Shown: positions 42,550-52,108, counted from the stretch's first letter. The stretch: DNA of 55,481 bases from Rhodanobacter sp. FW104-R8 (GCF_001617365.1 NZ_LVJR01000123.1:1-55481), one strand, 5' to 3'. A program made the numbers and translations. Notes: generated from the sequence alone by a model not told the origin.

Positions 42550-44514
42550 ATGTGCAACCTTCCAGCGCGGATCGTGCTGTCCGCCGCCTGTCTGCTGTTG
42601 TCCGCCACCGCTGCCGCGACCGATCCGGTCCCGGTGGAGGATTTCGCGCACCATCCGTTGCTTTCGATGCCGCAGCTCTCGCCGAACGGCCAATACCTCG
42701 CCGTGAACATGAACAGCGACGACGGCGATTCGCACGCCCTGGCCATCTATCACGTGAACGACATGACCCTGCCGACGAGCGTGCTGCGCCTGCCGAAGTT
42801 CGAACTGGCCACCGGCATCACCTGGGTCAGCAACACCCGGCTGGTCGTGGAAAAAGGCAAGCAGTACGGTTCGATCGACAAGCCCATGGCAACCGGCGAG
42901 GTGATCGCCACCGACATCGACGGCAAGCACCAGGACTACCTGTACGGCTACGAGAGCAAGTACAGCAGCCGCGCGGACACCCGCGGCACCGATCGCGGCT
43001 GGTGCTTCGTCGACGGCCTCCCCGTTCCCACCAACGGCCACTTCTACATGGCCACGCGGAGCTGGCAGAACGACGACTCCAGTTCGCTCTACGACGTCGA
43101 CGCCGGCAAGAACACCCGCCGCCTGATCGGCAAGATCAACGTGGGCGGACTGAGCTTCATGGTGGGCGCCGACGGCCAGGCCCACTACGCCTATGGCCGC
43201 AACGACCACTGGGACTACGTCGTCTACCACCAGCAGGCCGGCGGCTGGGCGCAGTTGAGCCCGGCCCGGATCGGCGGCATTTTCGCGCCGCTCTTCTTCA
43301 CCCCGGACCAGAAGCGCGTCTACGCCCGTTACGACGCCGGCGGCGGCCCGACCTCGCTGGTGGAACAGGACGAGGATGGCGGCAACCGCAAGGTGCTCGC
43401 CAGCAGCGGCTTCGGCAGCGTCGGCAACATCGAATGGACCGCGCCGCCCTACCGGCCATTCGCCACGACGCCCGCCACCGGCCTGCCCAGGGTGAGCTAC
43501 ATCGACGCCAACCTGCCGGAGGCGAAACTGCACCAGGCGCTCAGCCTGAAGTTTCCCGGGAAGCTCGTCAGCTTCGTCAACTGCAGCGAGGACGGCGGCA
43601 AGCTGCTGTTTTCGGTCAGGAGCGACCGCGATCCCGGCACCTATTTCCTGATCGACACCCGCAGCTTCAAGGTGATCAAGCTGTTCGACAGCGCGCCGTG
43701 GATCGACCCGGCGAAGATGGCCGAGCGTCGCCCGCTGCACTTCAAGGCCAGCGACGGGATGGAGCTGGAGGCGATCCTGACGATTCCCAACGGCGTCGAT
43801 CCGGGCAGGCTGCCGATGGTGCTGCTGCCGCACGGCGGTCCGATCGGCATACAGGACGACTGGTTCTACGAGAGCGACGCGCAATTCCTCGCCAGCCGCG
43901 GCTACCTCGTGCTGCAGGTGAACTACCGCGGCTCCGGCGGCCGCGGCGAGGGTTTCCGCGAAGCCGGCTACCTGAAGTGGGGCACCCGTATCCAGCAAGA
44001 CCTGATCGACGGCGTGAAGTGGGCCATCGCGGAAAACTACGCCGACCCGAAGCGGATCTGCGTCTACGGCGGCAGCTTCGGCGGCTACTCGGCGATGATG
44101 ACCACGATCCGCGCGCCGGGCATGTTCAAATGCGCGGTCGGCTACGCCGGCGTCTACGACCTGAAGATGATGTACAGGAAGGGTGACGTCCGCGAGAACA
44201 AGTCCGGCCGCAGCTACCTGAACACGGTGATCGGCAAGGACGACGCCGACCTCGACGCCAACTCGCCCGACAAGCTCGCCGACAAGATCGACGTGCCGGT
44301 GCTGCTGGTCCACGGCGAAGACGACATCCGCGCGCCGTTCGCGCAGGCCAAGGCGATGCGCGCCGCGCTGGACGCCGCGCACAAGCCGTACGAGTGGCTG
44401 AGCAAGCCGGGCGAGGGCCACGGCTTCTACAGCGAGAAGAACACCGTCGAGTTCTACAAGCTGCTGCAGGCCTTCCTGGAGAAGCACATCGGGAAAAGCG
44501 CCACCGCGTCCTGA
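42550..44514 (+). CDS. Exported S9 family peptidase, second copy
   Basis: 654 residues. Signal peptide (1-23), a divergent beta-propeller, then the hydrolase domain with Ser509 in YGGSFGGYSAMM, Asp in HGEDDIRAPF and His624 in GEGHGFYS. This is closer to the oxyanion-type acylaminoacyl peptidases (DUF-free S9C) than to the copy at 12.7 kb; both are probably periplasmic. GGGGGAAAAC precedes the ATG. A strong hairpin ends the transcript. Confidence 0.93.
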   Translation: MCNLPARIVLSAACLLLSATAAATDPVPVEDFAHHPLLSMPQLSPNGQYLAVNMNSDDGDSHALAIYHVNDMTLPTSVLRLPKFELATGITWVSNTRLVVEKGKQYGSIDKPMATGEVIATDIDGKHQDYLYGYESKYSSRADTRGTDRGWCFVDGLPVPTNGHFYMATRSWQNDDSSSLYDVDAGKNTRRLIGKINVGGLSFMVGADGQAHYAYGRNDHWDYVVYHQQAGGWAQLSPARIGGIFAPLFFTPDQKRVYARYDAGGGPTSLVEQDEDGGNRKVLASSGFGSVGNIEWTAPPYRPFATTPATGLPRVSYIDANLPEAKLHQALSLKFPGKLVSFVNCSEDGGKLLFSVRSDRDPGTYFLIDTRSFKVIKLFDSAPWIDPAKMAERRPLHFKASDGMELEAILTIPNGVDPGRLPMVLLPHGGPIGIQDDWFYESDAQFLASRGYLVLQVNYRGSGGRGEGFREAGYLKWGTRIQQDLIDGVKWAIAENYADPKRICVYGGSFGGYSAMMTTIRAPGMFKCAVGYAGVYDLKMMYRKGDVRENKSGRSYLNTVIGKDDADLDANSPDKLADKIDVPVLLVHGEDDIRAPFAQAKAMRAALDAAHKPYEWLSKPGEGHGFYSEKNTVEFYKLLQAFLEKHIGKSATAS

Positions 44515-44535
44515 TCACGGCCGGCAAGCAACCCG

Positions 44536-44560
44536 GGAAGGCGCTTCGGCGCCTTCCTTC
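44536..44560 (+). terminator. Intrinsic terminator of the second S9 peptidase gene
   Basis: Perfect 9-bp stem GGAAGGCGC/GCGCCTTCC closed by a UUCG tetraloop and followed by TTC, 21 bp after the stop. It lies between convergent genes. Confidence 0.8.
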
Positions 44561-44628
44561 TCCGCGGGCATGCCGCCGGCGCGCGCGAGCGGCCACGCCA
44601 CCGCCCTGCCCGCGAGGCGTCGCCTGTC

Positions 44629-45132
44629 TCAGAGCAGTACCGGCCGGTCCGGCAGCTCGTCGGGGTTGGCCCTGCCGTCGCTGGGGAAATGGCGTTCCAG
44701 CAACGCATGCGCCGCGGCGATGCCGGCAAGGCTGCCGTCGCGCCACTGCCCGCGTGCATAGAAGTCGCGCATGCGGGCACAGATCGCCTCCCACTCGTCC
44801 GCCGCCACCTTCGTCGCGATGCCGCGGTCGGCGACGATCTCGATGCGGCGCTCGGCCATCAGCACGTAGAGCAGCACGCCGCTGTTGTGTTCGGTATCCC
44901 ACACGCGCAGCTGGGCGAACACCTGGCGCGCGCGGGCCGCGGCGTCGAGGCCGTCCAGCACGGCCAGCGGCGCCAGCCGCGATTCGACCGCGAAGCGGAT
45001 CTCGCCCAGGTGGCGGCGTTCGCCCGCGGCGATCGCCGCGGCCATCTCGTCCAGCACGCCGGCCGGGAAACGCCGCGACAGCTGGAACCAGCCACCGAAC
45101 AGGTTCGTCACCAGTCGCCGCATGCGCGCCAT
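44629..45132 (-). CDS. TPM domain protein, cytoplasmic-type
   Basis: 167 residues, a TPM (YgcG) domain without signal peptide: GERRHLGEIRFAVESRL, VWDTEHNSGVLLYVLMAERRIEIVADRGIA and FYARGQWRDGSLAGI. Proteins of this kind are usually encoded beside another TPM protein and LemA, as here. Role in the cell unknown; the start shares one base with the preceding stop. Confidence 0.88.
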   Translation of the reverse strand: MARMRRLVTNLFGGWFQLSRRFPAGVLDEMAAAIAAGERRHLGEIRFAVESRLAPLAVLDGLDAAARARQVFAQLRVWDTEHNSGVLLYVLMAERRIEIVADRGIATKVAADEWEAICARMRDFYARGQWRDGSLAGIAAAHALLERHFPSDGRANPDELPDRPVLL

Positions 45133-46013
45133 CACCAGCTCCCCGAGGAACCGCCGCCGCCGAAGCTGCCGCCGCCACCGCTGAAACCGCCACCGCCAGA
45201 ACTTCCGCCGCCGCTGCCGCCGCCCCAGCCGCCACCGCCGAAGCCGCCCCAGCCGCCGCCGCCGATCGAGCGGCCGGTGCCGCCGGGCAGCAGCATCAGC
45301 ACGCTGCCGACCAGCGCGCCGAGGATGCCGGCGCCCATCGAGATCAGCAGCCACAGCAGGCCGCCGACCAGCACGGCGCCCAGCGGCGCGCGCAGCCAGG
45401 CGCTGGCCCGGCCGAAGATGCCGCGCAGGAACAGCGCCACGAACACGGCGATCATCAGGCCGCTCTGCAGATCGGGGCCGGAGCGCCCGCGCTCGGGCGA
45501 ACCCCGTACCGGCGGCGGCAGGGACTCGCCGTTGATCAGCTGGGTCAGCGCGCCGACCGCGTCGCTGATGCCGCCGAAGTAGTCGTTGCCGCGGAATTTC
45601 GGCGCGATGTATTCGCGGACGATGCGCGCGGTGGCGGCGTCGGGGATCGCCCCTTCCAGGCCGTAACCCACCTCGATGCGCACGCGGCGGTCGTCCTTCG
45701 CGACCAGCAGCAGCACGCCGTCGTCGGTGCCCTTGCGGCCGATCTTGTTCGCCTCGGCCACCGCCAGCGAATACCCCTCGATGTCCTGTCCGCCGGTGCT
45801 GCCCACCATCAGCACCACCAGCTGCGCGCCCTTGGCCTGTTCCAGCGCCACCAGCTGTGCGTCCAGCTGGTCGACCTGCTGCGCAGTCAGCGTGCCGGTG
45901 AGGTCGGTGACGTGCCGCGCCAGTTTCGGCACGGCATCGGCGGCGTGCAGCACCGCCGGCAGCAGCAACGCCAGTGCCGGTGCCAGCCACCAGCGCGGAT
46001 GGCGCCGCGACAT
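45132..46013 (-). CDS. Exported TPM domain protein with glycine-rich tail
   Basis: 293 residues. Signal peptide (to about residue 24, AVLHAAD), TPM domain (VPKLARHVTDLTGTL, VRIEVGYGLEGAIPDA), one to two membrane helices and a C-terminal tail made almost only of Gly, Ser, Trp and Phe (GGGGWGGGSGGGSSGGGG). The family (YgcG-like) works with LemA; plant TPM proteins act in photosystem repair. The ATG at 46013 is preferred to a TTG two codons upstream. Confidence 0.92.
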   Translation of the reverse strand: MSRRHPRWWLAPALALLLPAVLHAADAVPKLARHVTDLTGTLTAQQVDQLDAQLVALEQAKGAQLVVLMVGSTGGQDIEGYSLAVAEANKIGRKGTDDGVLLLVAKDDRRVRIEVGYGLEGAIPDAATARIVREYIAPKFRGNDYFGGISDAVGALTQLINGESLPPPVRGSPERGRSGPDLQSGLMIAVFVALFLRGIFGRASAWLRAPLGAVLVGGLLWLLISMGAGILGALVGSVLMLLPGGTGRSIGGGGWGGFGGGGWGGGSGGGSSGGGGFSGGGGSFGGGGSSGSW

Positions 46014-46015
46014 GA

Positions 46016-46636
46016 TCAATGCGTCGAGGCGGCCGGAGCCGGCGCGGCGGTGCCGAAGTCCACCTTAGGCGCGGTGGAGATCGCCTGCTCGTTCTCCACC
46101 GAGAAGTTCGGCTTCACCTTGTAGCCGAAGATCTTCGCGGTCATGTTGTTCGGGAAGGTACGGATCATCCCGTTGTATTCCTGCACCGCCTGCACGTAGC
46201 GGTTGCGTGCCACGGTAACCCGGTTCTCGGTGCCTTCCAGCTGCGCCTGCAGGTTCTGGAACAGGCCGTCGGCCTTCAGCTGCGGGTAGTTCTCGCTGAC
46301 CACCATCAACCGCGACAGCGCATTGCCCAGCTCGCCTTGCGCGGCCTGGAACTGCTTGAGCTTCTGCGGATCGTTCAGCGAATCGGCGTTGACCTGCAGG
46401 CTGCCCACCTTGGCACGGGCCTCGGTGACCTCGGTGAACACCTTCTCCTCGTGCTGGGCGTAACCCTTGACCGTGTTGACCAGGTTCGGCACCAGGTCGG
46501 CGCGGCGCTGGTACTGGTTCAGCACCTCGGACCAGGCTGCCTTGACCGCCTCGTCCTGTTTCTGGATGGCGTTGTAGCCGCAGCCGCTCAGGCCGACGAC
46601 GAGCAGCGCCAGCACGAGATTGCGCAGAAGTTTCAT
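46016..46636 (-). CDS. LemA family protein
   Basis: 206 residues. A lipobox-like LVVGLSGCGYNAIQKQDE suggests a lipoprotein; then LNQYQRRADLVPNLVNTVKGY, the LemA signature, and a long helical body. First gene of the LemA-TPM-TPM operon, 2 bp from the next start. Function is not well known; it is linked to membrane stress and to the TPM partner. Confidence 0.94.
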   Translation of the reverse strand: MKLLRNLVLALLVVGLSGCGYNAIQKQDEAVKAAWSEVLNQYQRRADLVPNLVNTVKGYAQHEEKVFTEVTEARAKVGSLQVNADSLNDPQKLKQFQAAQGELGNALSRLMVVSENYPQLKADGLFQNLQAQLEGTENRVTVARNRYVQAVQEYNGMIRTFPNNMTAKIFGYKVKPNFSVENEQAISTAPKVDFGTAAPAPAASTH

Positions 46637-46720
46637 GGAGTCGCTCCGATCCGGTGGAAGACCATTCCATCATCCCACGCCGTTCGCCGCAATCGTGTCA
46701 GTACCTGGTGAACGCGTACC

Positions 46721-47095
46721 TCAGCCGAACAGGCGCGGCCCGAGGATCAGCGCCCAGCTTGCCACCACCAGCAGCAGCAGAATGAACACCGCCGCCGAGC
46801 CCATGTCCTTGGCGCGGCCGGCCAGTTCGTGGAATTCGGGGCTGACCTTGTCGACCACCGCCTCGATCGCCGAATTGAGCAGCTCGGCCGACAGTACCAG
46901 CGCCGGCGCCAGGATCAGCGCGAATTTCTCCAGCCCGCCCTGGCCCAGCCACAGGCCGAGCGGGATCAGCACGACCGCCAGGCAGGCCTCCAGCCGGAAC
47001 GAAGCCTCGTGTCGCCAGCCGGCCCGGAGGCCCTTCATCGACCACAGGAACGCGTTCCAGAGCTGTTTCGGACCACGAAAACCTTCGGCGGCCAT
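46721..47095 (-). CDS. dgkA: Diacylglycerol kinase
   Basis: 124 residues, three helices. The catalytic signature AELLNSAIEAVVDKVS and the later RAKDMGSAAVFILLL are intact. It recycles diacylglycerol from membrane-derived glucan synthesis to phosphatidic acid. It is monocistronic or shares a transcript with lemA 85 bp downstream. Confidence 0.96.
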   Translation of the reverse strand: MAAEGFRGPKQLWNAFLWSMKGLRAGWRHEASFRLEACLAVVLIPLGLWLGQGGLEKFALILAPALVLSAELLNSAIEAVVDKVSPEFHELAGRAKDMGSAAVFILLLLVVASWALILGPRLFG

Positions 47096-47317
47096 CAGCG
47101 ACGCCGCCCGCCCGGCTGCAGGTGCGCCGGCGATATCAATGCGATGGACATGGACGGCAAACTCCCTGGGATCAGGCCGGTTCAGGCGGCCGATGATGCC
47201 ACAAGCACTGGCGCCGGGCGCCCGCCGCGGCTTCCCGCCTTGCCGCAGTGCAGCTACGCCGTGATGGCGAATGGGTTACGCTTCGTCGGTTGTGGCTCAT
47301 CCATGGGCCACATGGCA

Positions 47318-47341
47318 GTGGCGCGTGCCGGCACGCGCCAC
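47318..47341. repeat. 24-bp perfect palindrome upstream of the peptide transporter gene
   Basis: GTGGCGCGTGCC immediately followed by its reverse complement, 25 bp before the transporter start. It could be an operator or a hairpin in the leader. The rest of 47096-47366 shows no gene. Confidence 0.7.
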
Positions 47342-47366
47342 GGTTCGAACCCCGCACGGAAAACCT

Positions 47367-48917
47367 ATGGCAACCCAGAACCCGCCCGTCTCGCAGACGC
47401 GGTCCTTCAGCACCGTCTTCCTGATCGAAATGTGGGAGCGCTTCGGCTTCTACGGCATGCAGGTGTTGATGGTCACCTACATGGTGAAGAAGCTCGGCTT
47501 CGTCGACAGCAAGGCCAACCTGATCTGGGGCGCCGCCGCGGCGCTGATCTACGCCACGCCGGCGATCGGCGGCTGGGTCGGCGACAAGCTGATCGGCACC
47601 CGCCGCACCATGCTGCTCGGCGCCGTGGTGCTGACGCTGGGCTACGTGATGTTGTGGGTTCCCACCAGCAACGCCTACTTCCTGTACGTCGCGCTCGGCG
47701 TGATCATCGTCGGCAACGGCTTCTTCAAGCCGAACGCCGGCAACCTGGTGCGCAAGATCTACGAGGGCGACGACACCAAGATCGACAGCGCGTTCACCAT
47801 CTACTACATGGCGGTGAACATCGGCTCGACCATCTCGATGCTGCTGACGCCGTGGATCCGCGACTACGTGGGCGCGAAGTACGGCGACGCCTGGGGCTGG
47901 CATACCGCGTTCGGCGTCTGCGCGGTCGGCCTGGTGCTCGGCCTGGTCAACTACACGCTGATGCACCGCACGCTGGCGCACGTCGGCTCGCCGGCCGACG
48001 ACAAGCCGGCGGATCTCAGGCGCCTCGGCACGGTGCTGCTGGCCGCGATCGGCATGGTGTTCGTCTCCGCCTTCATCCTGCAGGACCAGACCGTCGCCAA
48101 GTGGTGCGTGTACGCCGCCGGCGTGGTGATCCTGGGCATCTTCGCCCACCTGATCCGCAGCAGCGAGCAGCATGAGCGGGCCGGCCTGATCGCGGCGCTG
48201 GTGCTGACCGTGCAGACGATCTTCTTCTTCATCTTCTACCAGCAGATGTCGACCTCGCTGAACCTGTTCGCGCAGCGCAACGTCGACCTCTCGTTCGAGC
48301 TGTTCGGCCTGCACCTGTTCAACTGGATCCCCGAGCAGTTCCAGTCGCTCAACGCGATCTGGATCGTGCTGCTGAGCCCGGTGCTGGTGTTCGCCTACAA
48401 CACCATGGGCAAGGTCGGCAAGAATCCGTCGGTGGCGGCCAAGTTCGCCTGGGGTTTCGCCGCGGTGGCGATCGGCTTCTTCATCTACGGCGTCGGCGCC
48501 CGCTTCGCGGTGAACGGCCAGGTCTCCTCGTGGATCATGGTGTGGGGCTACGGCCTGTACTCGCTGGGCGAGCTGCTGGTGTCGGGCCTCGGCCTGGCGA
48601 TGATCGCGCGCTACGTGCCGGCGCGGATGGGCGGCTTCATGATGGGCGCCTACTACGTCGCATCCGGCATCTCGCAGTACCTGGGCAGCGTGGTGGCGAA
48701 CTTCGCCAGCATCCCCACCGACATCAAGGATCCGCTGGTGTCGCTGCCGATCTACACCGCGCTGTTCAACAAGCTCGGCTTCGCCGGCGTGGCCTGCACG
48801 GTGATCGCGCTGGCGATGCTGCCGCTGATGAAGAAACTGTCGAGCAGCCATTCCGACTCCGTCGCCAGCAACCCGCTGCCGCCCGTGCGCAGCGAGGAAT
48901 TCAACACGCCGTCGTGA
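47367..48917 (+). CDS. Proton-dependent oligopeptide transporter (POT/PTR family)
   Basis: 516 residues, about 14 helices. FLIEMWERFGFYGMQVLMV is the POT ExxERF-type motif on helix 1; FFKPNAGNLVRKIYEG and FTIYYMAVNIGSTISMLLTPW follow. DtpA/DtpB-like importers take up di- and tripeptides with protons, which fits the exported peptidases in this window. The start MATQNPPVSQ at 47367 is chosen because the longer frame crosses the palindrome. Confidence 0.95.
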   Translation: MATQNPPVSQTRSFSTVFLIEMWERFGFYGMQVLMVTYMVKKLGFVDSKANLIWGAAAALIYATPAIGGWVGDKLIGTRRTMLLGAVVLTLGYVMLWVPTSNAYFLYVALGVIIVGNGFFKPNAGNLVRKIYEGDDTKIDSAFTIYYMAVNIGSTISMLLTPWIRDYVGAKYGDAWGWHTAFGVCAVGLVLGLVNYTLMHRTLAHVGSPADDKPADLRRLGTVLLAAIGMVFVSAFILQDQTVAKWCVYAAGVVILGIFAHLIRSSEQHERAGLIAALVLTVQTIFFFIFYQQMSTSLNLFAQRNVDLSFELFGLHLFNWIPEQFQSLNAIWIVLLSPVLVFAYNTMGKVGKNPSVAAKFAWGFAAVAIGFFIYGVGARFAVNGQVSSWIMVWGYGLYSLGELLVSGLGLAMIARYVPARMGGFMMGAYYVASGISQYLGSVVANFASIPTDIKDPLVSLPIYTALFNKLGFAGVACTVIALAMLPLMKKLSSSHSDSVASNPLPPVRSEEFNTPS

Positions 48918-48972
48918 TCCGCCGGGCCCGTCGCGCACGGCGCGCCGAGCCCGCCGGTTTCAGCAAACCTGG

Positions 48973-50256
48973 ATGACCGCCATGCCGCACCGGCATTCCC
49001 AACGCATCGGCCCGTTCGCACTGACGCGCACGCTGGCGTGGTTGCGGATCTGCGCCATCGCGGGCCAGAGCACCGCCGTGCTGGTGTGCGCCTGGTGGAT
49101 GCGCCTGAGCATCCCTCTGTTGCCGCTGCTGCTCGGCATCGGCCTGCTCGGGGTGTTCTCGGTGTTCGCCGCGTGGCGGCTGACCCAGCCGTGGCCGCTG
49201 CGCGAGTGGGAGGCGGTGGGCCACATCGCGTTCGACACGCTGGTGCTCGGCTACTTGCTGTACTTCACCGGCGGCGCCAGCAACCCGTTCATCACCCTGC
49301 TGCTGGTGCCGATCGCGCTCAGCGCCGCGGCCCTGTCGGGCCGGGCGGTGCTGGCGGTGGCTGCCCTGGCCGGCGTCGCCTACGTGATCCTGCTCTACTC
49401 GTTCGTGCCGTTGCCGCTGCCGATGCCTGCCGGCTCGACCAGCCGCTTCACGCTGCACGTGGTCGGCATGGGCGTGAACTTCGTGATCATGGCGCTGCTG
49501 CTGAGCTTCTTCATCAGCCGGCTGGCCCGTGTGCTGCAGTTGCAGCAGCTCGAGGTGCAGCGGGTGCGCGAACGCGCGCTGCGCGACGAGGGCATCCTGG
49601 CGATCGCCACCCAGGCCGCCGGCGCCGCGCACGAACTCAACACGCCGCTGTCGACCATGCGCACCCTGCTGCCGGAGTTGCGTCGCGAGCATGCCGGCGA
49701 TGCGACGCTGGCCGAGGACCTGGCGCTGCTGGAAGGCCAGGTCGACCGCTGCCGCACGATCCTTCGCGAGATGGTCGCGTTCGGCAAGGCGCAGCTGTCG
49801 CAGGAGCCGGAGCGGCTCACGGTGGCCGCGTTCATCCACGGCTGCCTGGAGCGCTTCCAGCTGCTGCGGCCCGAGGCCGAACTGGATCTCGCGCTGGACC
49901 CGGAGATCGCCCGCGTCGTGCTGCGCACGCCGCCGGGCCTGCGCCATGCGTTGCTCAACCTGCTCAACAATGCCGCCGATGCCTCGGCCATCAACCAGTC
50001 GCACGCGGTGGCGCTGCAGGTCGCGCGCGACGGCGACTGGCTGCAGCTGGGCGTGCGCGATCACGGCCCCGGCTTCGACGCCACCGGCGAACTGACCCTC
50101 ATCGGCCACTCGCAGAAGCAGACCGGACTGGGCATCGGCCTGGCCCTCGCCGAAGCGACCGCCGAACGGCTCAACGGCGAGCTGGTCGCCAGCAACACCG
50201 GGCACGGCGCCGAGGTCTGCCTGCGCCTGCCGCTGGCGGTGATCGCCGAAAAATGA
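48973..50256 (+). CDS. regB: Redox-sensing histidine kinase, RegB/PrrB/ActS family
   Basis: 427 residues. Six N-terminal helices contain the quinone-sensing box GGASNPF at 100-106. The H-box has His220 in AAGAAHELNTPLSTM, and Cys260 in VDRCRTIL matches the redox-active cysteine of Rhodobacter RegB. HATPase motifs NLLNNAADAS and GLGIGLALAEATAERL follow. It senses the ubiquinone pool and phosphorylates RegA encoded 58 bp downstream. Confidence 0.93.
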   Translation: MTAMPHRHSQRIGPFALTRTLAWLRICAIAGQSTAVLVCAWWMRLSIPLLPLLLGIGLLGVFSVFAAWRLTQPWPLREWEAVGHIAFDTLVLGYLLYFTGGASNPFITLLLVPIALSAAALSGRAVLAVAALAGVAYVILLYSFVPLPLPMPAGSTSRFTLHVVGMGVNFVIMALLLSFFISRLARVLQLQQLEVQRVRERALRDEGILAIATQAAGAAHELNTPLSTMRTLLPELRREHAGDATLAEDLALLEGQVDRCRTILREMVAFGKAQLSQEPERLTVAAFIHGCLERFQLLRPEAELDLALDPEIARVVLRTPPGLRHALLNLLNNAADASAINQSHAVALQVARDGDWLQLGVRDHGPGFDATGELTLIGHSQKQTGLGIGLALAEATAERLNGELVASNTGHGAEVCLRLPLAVIAEK

Positions 50257-50314
50257 CCCGCCGGGCACGCTTCCGGCAGAATGGGCCACCGAGCCACCTC
50301 CAGGAACCACCGCC

Positions 50315-50899
50315 ATGACCGAGTTGCCCCACGCCGCCACGGCCCGCCCGCTGCTGCTGGTCGACGACGATGCCACCTTCCTGCGCGTACTGGCACGCGC
50401 ATTGGCTTCGCGCGGCTTCGAGGTCATCACGGCCGGCAACTTCGACGAGGCCCGCGCGCTGACGCGGCGGCATCATCCGCGCTACTGCGTGCTCGACCTG
50501 AAGCTGGGCGAGGAAAACGGCCTGCGCCTGATTCCCGAACTGCACACCCTGGTGCCGGACCTGCGCGTGCTGCTGTTGACCGGCTACGCCTCGATCGCCA
50601 CCGCGGTGGAGGCGATCAAGCGCGGCGCCCACGACTACCTGGCCAAGCCGGTCGACGCCGACGCCGTGGTGCGCGCCCTGCTCGACGGCGACAGCGACGT
50701 CGAGGACAGCGACCTGCCGGACACCCCCGAGCAGCCGCTGGCACTGCGCCGGCTGGAATGGGAACACATCCAGCGCGTACTGACCGAGTGCGACGGCAAC
50801 ATCTCCGAAACCGCCCGCCGCCTCGGCATGCACCGCCGCACCCTGCAGCGCAAATTGAGCAAGCACCCGGTGCGCGAACGCCCCGACCGCGAAGACTGA
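50315..50899 (+). CDS. regA: Response regulator, RegA/PrrA/ActR family
   Basis: 194 residues. Receiver domain with phosphate acceptor Asp61 (YCVLDLKLGEENG) and Lys in DYLAKPVDAD; a linker rich in Asp, Glu and Pro; and a C-terminal Fis-type helix-turn-helix (VLTECDGNISETARRLGMHRRTLQRKL with the tail). Global regulator of respiration, carbon and nitrogen metabolism in relatives. Followed by a family 2 repeat pair. Confidence 0.94.
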   Translation: MTELPHAATARPLLLVDDDATFLRVLARALASRGFEVITAGNFDEARALTRRHHPRYCVLDLKLGEENGLRLIPELHTLVPDLRVLLLTGYASIATAVEAIKRGAHDYLAKPVDADAVVRALLDGDSDVEDSDLPDTPEQPLALRRLEWEHIQRVLTECDGNISETARRLGMHRRTLQRKLSKHPVRERPDRED

Positions 50900-50913
50900 C
50901 CAGGGCGGCACGC

Positions 50914-50990
50914 GTAGGAGCGCACCCTGTGCGCGATAGCTCTTGGCTTGGTTCGGCGATCAGGGCATCGCGCACAGGGTGCGCTCCTAC
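50914..50990. repeat. REP-like pair, family 2, inverted
   Basis: GTAGGAGCGCACCCTGTGCG and the exactly inverted copy ending in GCGCTCCTAC face each other across 30 bp, between convergent regA and the isoaspartyl peptidase gene. The best-preserved family 2 pair in the window. Confidence 0.85.
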
Positions 50991-51007
50991 AGAAGCAGAG
51001 GCGCCGT

Positions 51008-52060
51008 CTAAGGCTGCGCGACGCTATCGGCCGGCACCGGCGCCGGCAACTCCGCGGTGCCGTCGTCCTCGTCGCTGAAGAGCGCCACGTGCGGCACGCC
51101 GTCGGCACCGATCCAGCCGCGGTACATGCCGTCGGTGTTGAACGGGATCGAGATGTGGCCCTCCGCATCCAGCGCGATCGCGCCGCCGTTGCCGCCCATC
51201 GACGGGATCTCCTGGTTGATCACCTCGGCGGCGGCGCGCTTCAGCGGCACGCGCATCTGGGTGACCTTCATGCAGATCTCGTGCGCGGCCACGGTGCGGA
51301 TGTAGAACTCGCCCCAGCCGGTGCCCGACACCGCGCAACCGCTGTCGGCATAGGTGCCGGCGCCGATGATCGGCGAGTCGCCGATGCGGCCCCAGCGCTT
51401 GTCGTTCATGCCGCCGGTGGAGGTACCCGCGGCCAGGCGGCCTTGCGCATCCAGCGCCACTGCGCCGACCGTGCCGAAGTGCCTGGCCGTCTCGACGTCC
51501 GCATGCGGCTGCTTCGCGGCATCCTCCTTCAGCGCCTTCTGCAGCTGCTGCCAGCGTTCCTCGGTGCGGAAGTACGACGGATCGACCAGGGTGATGCCGT
51601 GCTCCCTCGCGAAGGCCTCGGCGCCAGCGCCGGACAACATCACGTGCGGCGACTGCTCCATCACCGCGCGGGCCAGCAGGATCGGGTTCTTCACCCCCTG
51701 CACCCCGGCCACCGCACCGGCACGCAGCGTGTTGCCGTCCATGATCGCCGCGTCCAGTTCGTTCTTTCCTTCGTGGGTGAACACCGCGCCCTTGCCCGCG
51801 TTGAAGTTCGGATCGTCCTCCAGCACGGTGATCGCCGCGGCCACCGCATCCAGCGCGCTCCGGCCCGCCTTGAGCCGGGCGTAGCCGTTCTGCAGCGCCT
51901 GGGTCATCGCCGCGCGCACCGCCTGCTCCTTCGCCGGCGTCATGTCGCGCTTGATCACGCCGGCTCCGCCGTGGATCACCAGCACGGGCGGGACGGCGGC
52001 GTGGCTCATGGCGGCAACCCCAAAAGCGGCGAAGGCAAGGAACAGGCGGTGCGGTCTCAC
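51008..52060 (-). CDS. Exported isoaspartyl peptidase / L-asparaginase (Ntn hydrolase, type 2)
   Basis: 350 residues with a GTG start and a signal peptide (ending MSHAAV). The autocleavage site is HFGTVGAVALD, with the new N-terminal Thr as nucleophile; VIHGGAGVIKRDMT and GDSPIIGAGTYAD are family hallmarks. It splits beta-aspartyl dipeptides and asparagine, probably in the periplasm. Unrelated in fold to the asparaginase-like protein at the start of the window. Confidence 0.95.
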   Translation of the reverse strand: MRPHRLFLAFAAFGVAAMSHAAVPPVLVIHGGAGVIKRDMTPAKEQAVRAAMTQALQNGYARLKAGRSALDAVAAAITVLEDDPNFNAGKGAVFTHEGKNELDAAIMDGNTLRAGAVAGVQGVKNPILLARAVMEQSPHVMLSGAGAEAFAREHGITLVDPSYFRTEERWQQLQKALKEDAAKQPHADVETARHFGTVGAVALDAQGRLAAGTSTGGMNDKRWGRIGDSPIIGAGTYADSGCAVSGTGWGEFYIRTVAAHEICMKVTQMRVPLKRAAAEVINQEIPSMGGNGGAIALDAEGHISIPFNTDGMYRGWIGADGVPHVALFSDEDDGTAELPAPVPADSVAQP

Positions 52061-52108
52061 GTGGGCGTTCTCCCGGACAACGGCGCGAGTATACCGGGGC
52101 CCGGTTTG

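Noticed and set aside
42418..44487. A 689-codon minus-strand open frame
   Set aside because: Antisense to the second S9 peptidase, which has a signal peptide and an intact catalytic triad.
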